Of a stretch of DNA of 64,000 nt, positions 1 through 7,889 are shown one piece after another. How positions within the stretch are numbered: the first letter of the stretch is position 1; each line of letters opens with the position of its first letter. The stretch spans positions 124,001-188,000 of the forward strand of contig DASSSY010000006.1 in NCBI GenBank assembly GCA_035708205.1, read 5' to 3'. The translations under genes and the position numbers were made by a program. The notes under the pieces are model-generated. The model was not told where the DNA came from, made no database searches, and saw only the letters and a list, made by a program, of their open reading frames with translations. This DNA comes from DASSSY01 sp035708205 (GTDB lineage Bacteria; Bacteroidota; Bacteroidia; Chitinophagales; Chitinophagaceae).

Positions 1-76
1 TTCTACTTTCTAAACAAGTGAGGTATTCATAAAACATTGAAATTATTTATTTTTTAACTAACAAATTATTGAAATT

Positions 77-169
77 ATGCCCAGTGGTAAAAAAAGAAAA
101 CGTCATAAAATTGCGACACACAAACGCAAAAAACGTTTAAGAAAGAACCGTCATAAATCAAGAAAATAA
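77..169 (+). CDS. 30-residue Lys/Arg/His-rich basic protein
   Basis: This small reading frame begins with MPSGKKRKRH and ends with KNRHKSRK. Almost two thirds of its residues are Lys, Arg or His, and it has no acidic residues. I remember very similar short basic proteins conserved in Bacteroidota, often just upstream of the RNase E/G gene, as here. Composition and size suggest a ribosome- or RNA-bound peptide of the THX or small-ribosomal-protein type; that is inference, and I cannot assign it to a named ribosomal protein. It lies 200 bp upstream of rng on the same strand. Confidence 0.75.
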   Translation: MPSGKKRKRHKIATHKRKKRLRKNRHKSRK

Positions 170-189
170 ATCCGTTATCAAGGGGATTT

Positions 190-218
190 ATGCCCGTTCG
201 CTGAAAACGAAAGGGCAT
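190..218 (+). terminator. Hairpin after the small basic protein gene
   Basis: An imperfect inverted repeat pairs atgccc(g)ttcg with cgaa(a)gggcat around a short loop, 20 bp after the stop codon of the 30-residue gene. No strong T tract follows, so it could be a weak terminator or a processing hairpin ahead of rng. Confidence 0.35.
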
Positions 219-291
219 GGTTTAATGTTATTTGCGACCCGGACAACCTGCTGTTCAGTAGTGGGTTCGGGTCTTATCTTATTAACCTGTA

Positions 292-349
292 GCTGATTTT
301 TCGCTCAAATGATGTGCTTTTAGGCAGGCTGATGAGCGTATTTTTCAGC
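292..349 (+). promoter_or_regulatory. Two-level inverted repeat in the rng leader
   Basis: An outer arm gctga (292-296) pairs with tcagc (345-349), and an inner arm cgctca (302-307) pairs with tgagcg (333-338). A run of five T's on each side forms an internal loop. The structure ends 20 nt before the rng start codon, so it would lie in the rng leader RNA. E. coli RNase E controls its own mRNA through leader hairpins; a similar role here is only a guess. Confidence 0.3.
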
Positions 350-369
350 AACGACGAAAAATAATTGTC

Positions 370-1929
370 ATGAACAAAGAGATGATTATCAATGCGTCGG
401 ATGGAGGAGTAGAAATTGCGCTTTTAGAAGATAAAAAACTGGTTGAGCTACATTACGAACAGAACGAAACAGCCTTTTCAGTAGGCGATCTATATCTGGG
501 AAAAGTAAAAAAGCTGATGCCCGGTCTTAATGCCGCATTTGTTGATGTCGGTTATGAAAAGGATGCTTTCCTGCATTATACGGATTTGAGTCCCTATATC
601 CGTTCCTTATTGAAATTCACACAAAACGCAATTAAGAGCAAATCTTCCGCTCCGCCGACCGATTTTAGTAAATTCCAGAATGAGCCCGAAATTTTAAAAA
701 CCGGGAAGATAACGGACGTTCTTAATCATAAACCTGAAATTTTAGTTCAGATTTTAAAGGAACCCATTTCTTCAAAAGGGCCCCGTCTCAGTTGTGAGCT
801 GTCCTTTCCCGGACGCTTTGTGGTCTTAACTCCCTTCAATAATTTTGTTTCCATTTCGAAAAAGATCCATTCGGGAGAGGAAAGACGACGATTACAGAAA
901 ATTGTCGAGAGCATAAAGCCCAAAAATTTTGGTGTTATTGTCCGCACGGCGGCCGAAGGAAAAAACACGGCCGAACTGCACGCCGACCTGCTTTCTTTGG
1001 AAAATCAATGGAAAAAAATACATAATAATCTTATCGGGGCAGCCCCACCCAAGAGAATTTTGAGCGAGCAGGCAAAGACGACCTCTATCCTTCGCGATTT
1101 GATGAACGACAGCTTTCAGCGTATCGTTGTTAATGAGCAGGGCATGATGCAGGAAACAAAAGATTACGTCTCCCGTATTGCCCCGGAAAAAGAGGATATC
1201 GTCAACCTTTATCACAATGGCCAGCCTATTTTTGACCATTTCGGCATTACGAGGCAGGTTAAGGCCGCCTTCGGGAAAACCGTCAACTTGGCCAGTGGCG
1301 CTTACCTCATTATTGAACATACCGAGGCATTGCACGTTGTGGATGTTAATAGTGGTACCCGTGCTGCTGATGGTAACCAAGAGGAAAGCGCCCTGAAAAC
1401 TAACCTGGAGGCCGCTGCTGAAATAGCCAGGCAACTACGCCTCCGGGATTTGGGCGGAATTATTATTGTGGACTTCATTGACATGAAGCTGCCGGATAAT
1501 AAGAAAAAACTGTTTGAAGCCGTTTATCAGCTAATGACCGGAGATCGCGCCAGGCATACCATTCTTCCACTGTCGAAGTTTGGGTTGATGCAAATTACCC
1601 GTCAGCGCCTTCGCCCCGAAATTAAGATCGCCACTGCGGAAACCTGTCCCGCCTGCAACGGTACCGGAAAGGTTCAGCCTACTATTTTGCTCACGGATGA
1701 GATTGAAAAAGATATTCAGTTCCTGCTGACTCAGGGTCACCGGAAATTAAAGATTATTACCCACCCGATGCTGGCCGCCTATTTGAAATATGGCGGACTG
1801 GGAAAGTCCTATCGTTGGAAATGGTATAAGAAATTCAAGATATGGTTGAGTGTCAGCACGGATAACGGCCTTCCGGTAACCAGCTACCAGTTTGTTGACC
1901 AGAAAACAATGGAGCAGATTAAGCTGTAA
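370..1929 (+). CDS. rng: Ribonuclease G (RNase E/G family)
   Basis: Single-strand-specific endoribonuclease of the RNase E/G family, which acts in rRNA processing and mRNA turnover. The protein has 519 residues, the short RNase G form without the long C-terminal degradosome scaffold. It shows an S1-like RNA-binding region near residues 35-130, the catalytic Mg-binding aspartates in HVVDVNSGTR and GGIIIVDFIDM, and the zinc-link motif CPACNGTGKV with its CxxC pair. ATG 370 fits the family N-terminus. A perfect hairpin terminator follows the gene. It sits downstream of the 30-residue basic protein gene on the same strand. Confidence 0.95.
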   Translation: MNKEMIINASDGGVEIALLEDKKLVELHYEQNETAFSVGDLYLGKVKKLMPGLNAAFVDVGYEKDAFLHYTDLSPYIRSLLKFTQNAIKSKSSAPPTDFSKFQNEPEILKTGKITDVLNHKPEILVQILKEPISSKGPRLSCELSFPGRFVVLTPFNNFVSISKKIHSGEERRRLQKIVESIKPKNFGVIVRTAAEGKNTAELHADLLSLENQWKKIHNNLIGAAPPKRILSEQAKTTSILRDLMNDSFQRIVVNEQGMMQETKDYVSRIAPEKEDIVNLYHNGQPIFDHFGITRQVKAAFGKTVNLASGAYLIIEHTEALHVVDVNSGTRAADGNQEESALKTNLEAAAEIARQLRLRDLGGIIIVDFIDMKLPDNKKKLFEAVYQLMTGDRARHTILPLSKFGLMQITRQRLRPEIKIATAETCPACNGTGKVQPTILLTDEIEKDIQFLLTQGHRKLKIITHPMLAAYLKYGGLGKSYRWKWYKKFKIWLSVSTDNGLPVTSYQFVDQKTMEQIKL

Positions 1930-1956
1930 ATATATAAAGGTGCTGTAAGGAAAGCA

Positions 1957-1995
1957 TTGAAAAAGCGAGATCCGATATGGCTCTCGCTTTTTCAA
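1957..1995. terminator. Rho-independent terminator of rng
   Basis: A perfect 14-bp inverted repeat, ttgaaaaagcgaga / tctcgctttttcaa, lies 27 bp after the rng stop. The flanking A and T runs allow termination in both directions. Confidence 0.85.
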
Positions 1996-2305
1996 TTAAA
2001 TGGTGATCATCTGTACAATAATTATGCCTTTTAGGTATTTATTATTTGGCATTGATTGAAATTTATCCCTCTTCCTCCTGTGGTTGCGTGTCTCATTAAC
2101 CACATTATTGGCTACTTCATTTAGTGGTTTGCAGCTAACGATTTCTAATGCGGATTGCAGGAGGGTAAGGTGTGGAATTATCTTATCACCGAGAACAGCG
2201 AATGAATACACTTTATGCATTTCCGTTCAAATGCAATACTAAACTGCCGGACCATTGGCTGGTATGGTTTCCGGTTTTTGATTTGGACAGGAAAATAGGA
2301 CTGAC
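1996..2305. other. Intergenic region with no recognised gene
   Basis: A minus-strand frame at 1996-2220 could encode 74 residues, but I recognise no family in it and see no convincing start signal. The only other structure is an interrupted hairpin (ccgg-accat / atggt-ccgg, 2247-2274) downstream of ligA, which may end the ligA transcript. Confidence 0.5.
2247..2274 (-). terminator. Possible ligA terminator hairpin
   Basis: The arms ccgg-accat (2247-2255) and atggt-tt-ccgg (2264-2274) pair with a 2-nt bulge, about 32 nt past the ligA stop in the ligA direction. The downstream U tract is short, so this is a weak call. Confidence 0.35.
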
Positions 2306-4423
2306 TTAAATTTTTTTGAGCAATGCCAGGAAATCTTCTTCCTTTAAAATGGTTATGTTGCCCAGCTTTTTAGCCTTTTCTAATTTGGACCCGGCATCTG
2401 CGCCAACCACCAGGTAGTGAAGTTTGCTGCTCACACCGTTGAGGATTTTTCCGCCTTGGGCCTCTACCTGCGCTTCCGCCTCGCTTCTCTTAAAATGGCT
2501 GAGCGTTCCGGTAAAGAGAAAGGTCTTATCCCGGAAAAGGCCATCCTGGCTGGCATGCTCGTCCGAACGATGTTGGAGGTTGACGCCAAAGCCTGCTAAA
2601 TCAGAAAGTAGTTGGAGGTTTTCGGGAATGTGAAAAAACTGATAGACGGACGCGGCTACTTTTGGGCCGATATCCTCTAATTGGCAAAGTTGTTCTACGC
2701 TGCGGTCTTTCAATTCAAAAATATGCTGAACGGACGTGGCCAGTGTCCTGGCCGTGGTCTCGCCCACAAAACGAATGCCTAAGCCAAAGATCAGGCGTGG
2801 TAAAGGCTGCCTTTTGGAAGCCTCAATAGCCGTTTCCAGATTTTCAGCGGATTTGGGCCCCATTTTGGGTAAATCACGGATTTTATCAAAGTCAAGGCGA
2901 TAAATATCCGGTACGGTCCTTAGCCAGCCCAGATCATAAAACCGGCGTATATTGGCCTCTCCTAAATTACGGATATCCATGGCATCTTTACTGGCGTAAT
3001 GGATGAGGTGTTCCACAACCTGCGCGGGGCAAGCCATGTTCATACAGCGCCATGCGGCTTCTCCCTCTGGTTTTATTAAAACTTCGCCACATTCCGGGCA
3101 GTGATCGGGAAATTGGATAGGGATTTCAGTACCGGTGCGCAGTTCACTCAGGGGTTTGACAATATACGGGATGACATCACCGGCACGTTCTACCAGGACC
3201 TGGTCACCGATGCGTAAGTCTTTTTCCCGAACGATATCTTCATTAAATAGGGATACGCTGGAAATGGTAACGCCACCCAAGGCTACCGGTTCTATCTTGG
3301 CTACCGGTGTAATGGTACCGGTCCTGCCTACCTGAAATCCTGCGCGCAATAATTTGCTGGTAGCCTGTCGGGCTTTAAATTTAAACGCCATGGCCCAACG
3401 CGGATGATGTGTGGTCTGGCCCATATCCTCCTGCTGTTTCAGGCTGTTGACCTTGATGACCATACCATCAATTTCAAAAGGTAGGTCATCCCTTTTGACT
3501 TCATATTCCCGGCAATAGTCAATAACTTCTTCAATACCGACACAGATTTTCATGTCCTTAACCGGCGTTGAAAAGCCACATTGGTACAGCCAGCGGAGCA
3601 GATTGTAATGATTGTTGAAAATTTGGGGGTTCTCAGGGTTTTTGTCGTGATGGCCCATGTAGCTGACATGATAGAGCACGGCATGAAGGCCGCGCCTGGA
3701 TATTTCTGTTGGATCAAGCATCCTGAGGGTTCCCGATGCAGCGTTGCGGGGATTGGCAAGCAAGGCAAGGCCGGCTTCAAGCCGTTGGTTATTGTATTTT
3801 TCGAAGGCTTTTTTGGGAATGATGACCTCTCCCCGGATCTCAATGCTTTCGATACCTTCCGTTGAAAAAGGAGCGGACAGTGGAATAGCTTTTATTTGCC
3901 GGATGTTGGGCGTGATATCTTCGCCCTGGATACCATCGCCACGGGTAACGCCTCTTTGTAACAGGTCGTTCTCGTAGTATAGGGAGATGCCGGCTCCGTC
4001 ATATTTGGGCTCTACGGTATAGCTTACCGTTTCGCCCGGAAGGAAGCTTTTGCAGCGTTTATCCCATTCACGCAGATCCTCTTCGTTATATGAGTTTTCA
4101 AGGCTGAGCATAGGAACCAGGTGTGGAATTGTGGGAAATTTATCGCTCAATCCCTTGGCGATGCGTTGAGTGGGAGAATCGGGTGCCAGGAACTGGGGAA
4201 ATTGCTCTTCTGCTGTTTTTAACTGTTTGAACAACCGGTCATATTCCTGATCAGCCAATACCGGGTTATCCTGGATGTAATATTTCCAATCGGCGTAATT
4301 GATGACGGCACGTAATTGTGCTATATAATTTTCGGCGTTTTCACTCTTGAGCTCTTCTGTGACGTTATTCAAAAGAGATTTGCTCAATTGAACGAGTTTT
4401 ATTTCTTCTGTTGCCTGATACAT
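2306..4423 (-). CDS. ligA: NAD+-dependent DNA ligase LigA
   Basis: Seals nicks in duplex DNA during replication and repair, using NAD+ to adenylate the active-site lysine. From the start chosen here the protein has about 705 residues. Visible parts are the N-terminal Ia domain with DNPVLADQEYD, the adenylation motif PKYDGAG with the nucleophilic Lys, an OB fold, the four-Cys zinc finger (CPEC...C...CPAQ), helix-hairpin-helix repeats (LPKMGPKSAENL) and a C-terminal BRCT domain ending near the stop. An upstream in-frame ATG at 4465 would add 14 residues. I prefer ATG at 4421-4423 because a TAnnTTTG box lies between the two, so the upstream ATG would probably not be transcribed. Confidence 0.95.
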   Translation of the reverse strand: MYQATEEIKLVQLSKSLLNNVTEELKSENAENYIAQLRAVINYADWKYYIQDNPVLADQEYDRLFKQLKTAEEQFPQFLAPDSPTQRIAKGLSDKFPTIPHLVPMLSLENSYNEEDLREWDKRCKSFLPGETVSYTVEPKYDGAGISLYYENDLLQRGVTRGDGIQGEDITPNIRQIKAIPLSAPFSTEGIESIEIRGEVIIPKKAFEKYNNQRLEAGLALLANPRNAASGTLRMLDPTEISRRGLHAVLYHVSYMGHHDKNPENPQIFNNHYNLLRWLYQCGFSTPVKDMKICVGIEEVIDYCREYEVKRDDLPFEIDGMVIKVNSLKQQEDMGQTTHHPRWAMAFKFKARQATSKLLRAGFQVGRTGTITPVAKIEPVALGGVTISSVSLFNEDIVREKDLRIGDQVLVERAGDVIPYIVKPLSELRTGTEIPIQFPDHCPECGEVLIKPEGEAAWRCMNMACPAQVVEHLIHYASKDAMDIRNLGEANIRRFYDLGWLRTVPDIYRLDFDKIRDLPKMGPKSAENLETAIEASKRQPLPRLIFGLGIRFVGETTARTLATSVQHIFELKDRSVEQLCQLEDIGPKVAASVYQFFHIPENLQLLSDLAGFGVNLQHRSDEHASQDGLFRDKTFLFTGTLSHFKRSEAEAQVEAQGGKILNGVSSKLHYLVVGADAGSKLEKAKKLGNITILKEEDFLALLKKI

Positions 4424-4427
4424 GGTA

Positions 4428-4435
4428 CAAACATA
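4428..4435 (-). promoter_or_regulatory. Bacteroidota -7 box (TATGTTTG) of ligA
   Basis: TATGTTTG on the minus strand matches TAnnTTTG and ends only four bases before the preferred ligA ATG, so the mRNA may be nearly leaderless. I see no clear TTTG -33 element at the usual spacing. Confidence 0.5.
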
Positions 4436-4463
4436 CGGTAAAAATATGTTTGCTTTTGTCTTC

Positions 4464-4503
4464 AAAAAAAAACCGCTGTAGCCGGTAAGCGCTACAAACG
4501 GTT
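4464..4503 (-). terminator. Terminator of the HU-family gene
   Basis: Read on the minus strand, aaccgtttgtagc pairs with gctacagcggtt, followed by a run of about nine T's. It lies some 70 bp past the HU stop codon and just upstream of the ligA promoter. Confidence 0.8.
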
Positions 4504-4574
4504 AAAAAGGCGCGATTTCAGAATTATTGAAATCAGCAGGTTGTCAGGATTATTGAATAAGAAAGCCGGAGATA

Positions 4575-4895
4575 TTATTCGTCATCATCGTCATGGCCGC
4601 CTAATGATTCTTTAGTGGCGTTATCCTTCACGAGTTGAACGAATTCTTTGGCCGGTTTAAAAGCCGGAATGAAATGTTCCGGGATATTTACGGCAACATT
4701 CTTTTTGATATTACGGCCGATTTTAGCCGCTCTTTTTTTAATGATAAAACTGCCAAACCCGCGAACATAAACGGGTTCGTTTTCGGAAAGAGAGCCTTTG
4801 ACTTCTTTAAAGAAAGTTTCTAAGGCAACGAGGACATCAACTTTCGGGATGCCTGTTTTTTCTGCGATGCGGGCGACCATATCTGCCTTTCTCAT
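4575..4895 (-). CDS. HU/IHF-family DNA-binding protein with acidic tail
   Basis: Small nucleoid protein of the HU/IHF family, 106 residues. The N-terminus MRKADMVARIAEKTGIPK is the usual dimerisation helix pair. VYVRGFGSFIIKKRAAKIGRN is the start of the DNA-binding beta arm, and FKPAKEFVQLV is the conserved C-terminal helix. It extends past the usual 90 residues with a Gly-Gly-His-Asp-Asp-Asp-Asp-Glu tail that could modulate DNA binding. It has its own -7 box (4984-4991) and its own terminator (4464-4503), so it is probably a single-gene unit. Confidence 0.92.
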   Translation of the reverse strand: MRKADMVARIAEKTGIPKVDVLVALETFFKEVKGSLSENEPVYVRGFGSFIIKKRAAKIGRNIKKNVAVNIPEHFIPAFKPAKEFVQLVKDNATKESLGGHDDDDE

Positions 4896-4983
4896 GATGT
4901 TAGTGTGTTTTAGGGTGATAAATGTTTGATTAATCGTTTTTATGGGTGCTTTAATTACACCCCAAATTACATTAATTTTAGTT

Positions 4984-4991
4984 CAAATATA
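4984..4991 (-). promoter_or_regulatory. Bacteroidota -7 box (TATATTTG) of the HU gene
   Basis: TATATTTG on the minus strand, about 90 nt upstream of the HU start codon, matches TAnnTTTG exactly. No convincing -33 TTTG was found. Confidence 0.5.
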
Positions 4992-5091
4992 CAACCCTTT
5001 ATTTTGAATTCCTAGAATTTTGCCTTCAATTTTTTGTTAATGGCTGATATATAAGTGGATAGCCTTTTTGCATAAGATATTGGGCAAATGA

Positions 5092-5122
5092 AACCCGATG
5101 TGATTTATAATCACATCGGGCT
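5092..5122 (-). terminator. Terminator of gyrB
   Basis: The arms cccgatgtga (5094-5103) and tcacatcggg (5111-5120) form a perfect 10-bp stem with a 7-nt loop, about 40 nt past the gyrB stop. On the minus strand it is followed by gtttcattt. Confidence 0.75.
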
Positions 5123-5159
5123 TATAATATTCATATTGCTGAATGCGTTTGGTTGATGC

Positions 5160-7148
5160 TTAAGCATCAATCTTAGCATATTTCGCGTTTTTCTCGATAA
5201 ACTCCCGTCTTGGCGCTACCTCCTCTCCCATGAGCATGGAGAAAACCAGGTCGGCTTCAGCGGCGCTTTCTATGCTGACCTGCTTTAATCCGCGGGTTTC
5301 GGGATTCATGGTGGTTTCCCAAAGTTGTTCCGCGTTCATTTCTCCCAAACCTTTGTATCGTTGGATGGTTACGCTGTCTTCTTTTCCTTTGCCCAACTCG
5401 GAAACGGCTTCTTTCCGGTCGTCCTCGGTCCAGCAGTAGCGGGATTCTTTGCCTTTTTTGACCAGATATAAAGGTGGCTGGGCCAGGTATACATAGCCCT
5501 GCTCGACCAATGAGGTCATGTAACGGAAGAAGAAAGTCAGGATAAGGGTGGCGATGTGCGAGCCGTCCACATCGGCATCCGTCATAATGATCACTTTATG
5601 ATAGCGCAGCTTACTGAGGTTTAAGGCTTTGGGGTCATCGGGGGTGCCTACGGTCACGCCCAAAGCGGTGTACATGTTTTTAATTTCCTCGTTTTGATAG
5701 ATCTTATGCTCCTGCGCTTTTTCGACGTTCAGGATCTTACCCCGAAGCGGTAGGATGGCCTGAAAAGAACGGTCCCTGCCCTGTTTGGCTGTTCCGCCTG
5801 CCGAGTCTCCTTCGACCAGGAACAATTCACACTTTTCCGGGTCTTTATCTGAGCAGTCGGCCAGTTTTCCGGGTAGTCCGCCGCCTGAAAGGACACTTTT
5901 CCTTTGAACCAATTCGCGTGCTTTTTTAGCAGCAGCGCGTGCCTGGGCGGCCAGAATAACCTTATCAATAATCAGCTTCGCTGTTTTGGGATTTTCTTCA
6001 AGGAAGATGTCCAGGGTCCGGCTGACGGCCACATCTACAATACCCATCACTTCATTATTACCTAACTTGGTTTTGGTTTGCCCTTCAAATTGAGGTTCAG
6101 GGACCTTCACGGAAATGACCGCGCTTAAACCTTCTCTGAAGTCGTCACCGGTAATATCCACTTTGGCCTTTTCAAATAATTTATTTTTATCGCCGTAAGC
6201 CTTGAACACGCGTGTAATGGCCCGGCGGAAACCCGAAACATGTGTTCCGCCTTCTATGGTATTAATGTTGTTGACGTAGGAGAAAATATGTTCGTTGTAA
6301 GAGCTGTTGTAGGTCAGGGCCACTTCAACGGCTACATTGGTAGTTTCATCCCGGCTTTCTATATAAATGGGATGCTCAACCAAAGGCTCTCTTTTGCCGT
6401 TGTTGTCCAGCATTTCCACAAACTCCACAATGCCGCCTTCACTGTAAAAAACGTCTTGGTGGTTCTCTCCTTCTTCCGTTTGCTCTCGTTCGTCAATGAG
6501 GACAATGCGGATGCCTTTGTTCAGATAGCTGAGCTCGCGTAGCCTGCCCGCCAGTATATCCCGGTTGTAAACCGTGTCTTTAAAAATAGTGCCGTCGGGC
6601 TTAAAGTGAACGGTTGTTCCTGTAGTATCGCTGGTGCCGATCTCCCGGACCGGGTATTCCGGGACGCCTTTATGGTAGGTTTGTTCAAAGATCTTGCCTT
6701 CGTTATGTACGGTCACATGCAAAGGGTCGGAGAGCGCGTTCACACAACTGACGCCCACACCGTGCAAACCACCGGAAACCTTGTAGGTGTTTTTGTCGAA
6801 TTTACCACCGGCATGCAACATGGTCATAACCATTTCCAGGGCCGATTTGCCTTCTTTTTTGTTGATACCGGTTGGTATCCCGCGGCCGTCATCTTTAACC
6901 GAAATGGAATTGTCGGGATGGATGGTCACGATAATGTTTTTGCAATACCCGGCTAAAGCCTCATCTATAGAGTTGTCCACAACTTCATACACCAGATGGT
7001 GCAGGCCGCGAATGCCGATGTCGCCAATATACATGGAAGGGCGTTTCCTGACCGCTTCCAAGCCTTCCAATACCTGGATACTGTCCGCGCCGTAGCCGTT
7101 TTTTACCGGTACAGGGGATATTACTTCTTCCTGATGCTCTGAACTCAT
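5160..7148 (-). CDS. gyrB: DNA gyrase subunit B
   Basis: ATPase subunit of DNA gyrase, which introduces negative supercoils. The 662-residue length fits the form that lacks the E. coli-type insertion. It carries the GHKL ATPase motifs VYEVVDNSIDEA, DDGRGIPTG and GGLHGVGVSCVNALS, the transducer motif QTKTKLGN, and the TOPRIM motifs EGDSAGG, PLRGKILNVEKA and IMTDADVDGSHI, ending with QRYKGLGEMNAEQLW. ATG 7148 gives a normal N-terminus. It has a strong two-part promoter and a separate terminator. gyrA is not in the window. GyrB rather than ParE is inferred from overall similarity. Confidence 0.95.
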   Translation of the reverse strand: MSSEHQEEVISPVPVKNGYGADSIQVLEGLEAVRKRPSMYIGDIGIRGLHHLVYEVVDNSIDEALAGYCKNIIVTIHPDNSISVKDDGRGIPTGINKKEGKSALEMVMTMLHAGGKFDKNTYKVSGGLHGVGVSCVNALSDPLHVTVHNEGKIFEQTYHKGVPEYPVREIGTSDTTGTTVHFKPDGTIFKDTVYNRDILAGRLRELSYLNKGIRIVLIDEREQTEEGENHQDVFYSEGGIVEFVEMLDNNGKREPLVEHPIYIESRDETTNVAVEVALTYNSSYNEHIFSYVNNINTIEGGTHVSGFRRAITRVFKAYGDKNKLFEKAKVDITGDDFREGLSAVISVKVPEPQFEGQTKTKLGNNEVMGIVDVAVSRTLDIFLEENPKTAKLIIDKVILAAQARAAAKKARELVQRKSVLSGGGLPGKLADCSDKDPEKCELFLVEGDSAGGTAKQGRDRSFQAILPLRGKILNVEKAQEHKIYQNEEIKNMYTALGVTVGTPDDPKALNLSKLRYHKVIIMTDADVDGSHIATLILTFFFRYMTSLVEQGYVYLAQPPLYLVKKGKESRYCWTEDDRKEAVSELGKGKEDSVTIQRYKGLGEMNAEQLWETTMNPETRGLKQVSIESAAEADLVFSMLMGEEVAPRREFIEKNAKYAKIDA

Positions 7149-7239
7149 TCTTTAATTTTAAAATATTGTTTTCCGCAAGCATGGCCATGCTTCATTTTGC
7201 CCGTAGCCGGACGGCTGCTCAAAGCCATTTTGCACCTTG

Positions 7240-7270
7240 CAAAGATAATGAATTTTAGTGGTATATCAAA
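7240..7270 (-). promoter_or_regulatory. gyrB promoter: TTTG, 19-nt spacer, TATCTTTG
   Basis: On the minus strand TTTG (7270-7267) and TATCTTTG (7247-7240) are separated by exactly 19 nt. This matches both halves of the Bacteroidota sigma-ABfr consensus and predicts a gyrB leader of about 85 nt. Confidence 0.8.
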
Positions 7271-7889
7271 GGACGCTGCCGGCGGATTACAGCATCTGCT
7301 TTTCCTCCTTTGATGACTATTTTGAAAGCGGGCCGGGACTCAATGTGGTTGACCTTTGAGCCGGAGCAGAATATCAGGCTTTGGAACCGCGTCAATCGAA
7401 TAGGTTTGACCGGCCTGCCGTTATGCTGACAATACAAAGGAGAAAATGCCTGTTCAAAAATATGCCAATCTATTTTACCCGCTAAAATGTACAGAGGATG
7501 CTTTTGGTTGAGTGTACCTTCAAATGCTGAAAACAGGATTGTCTGATGAGCGGCTTTTCGTTTGGAGATTTATAAAAATATAGGCAAGGTTTAAAGCATA
7601 AAAATACTAAATCCTGCATTATTTTCAAAGTATTTTTCTTATTGATTTATTGATAATCAATAAGAAAAATCTAGTTAAGGGTCGACTTAACTGCCAGATT
7701 GGAAGCCGAAAATCCAATATGACAGCCTTTGGCATTGCCACCTAACAATTTTTCCCTAACGCAAAACTGAATTTTCTTCAGCAAAACCTGTTTAAACATG
7801 CTTAGGAAGAAACTTATATTGCAAACCGGATTAATGGTCATTTAATTTTAGTGTATTTACGCTTTGGATAAATGGTGGTATAAACAATT
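7271..7889. other. Gene-poor stretch between gyrB and dsdA
   Basis: About 0.6 kb in which I recognise no protein or RNA gene. Frames are short and of unrecognised composition. The one clear structure is a perfect AT-rich inverted repeat at 7632-7670, listed separately. Confidence 0.6.
7632..7670. repeat. Perfect 15-bp inverted repeat with 9-nt loop
   Basis: atttttcttattgat at 7632-7646 is the exact reverse complement of 7656-7670. It is about 220 bp from the dsdA stop and 480 bp from the gyrB start, so it is not next to any gene end. It could be a bidirectional terminator, an operator or a scar of a lost element. Confidence 0.7.

Noticed and set aside
1996..2220. 74-residue minus-strand frame after rng
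   Set aside because: No recognised family and no promoter or start evidence; kept only as an intergenic note.
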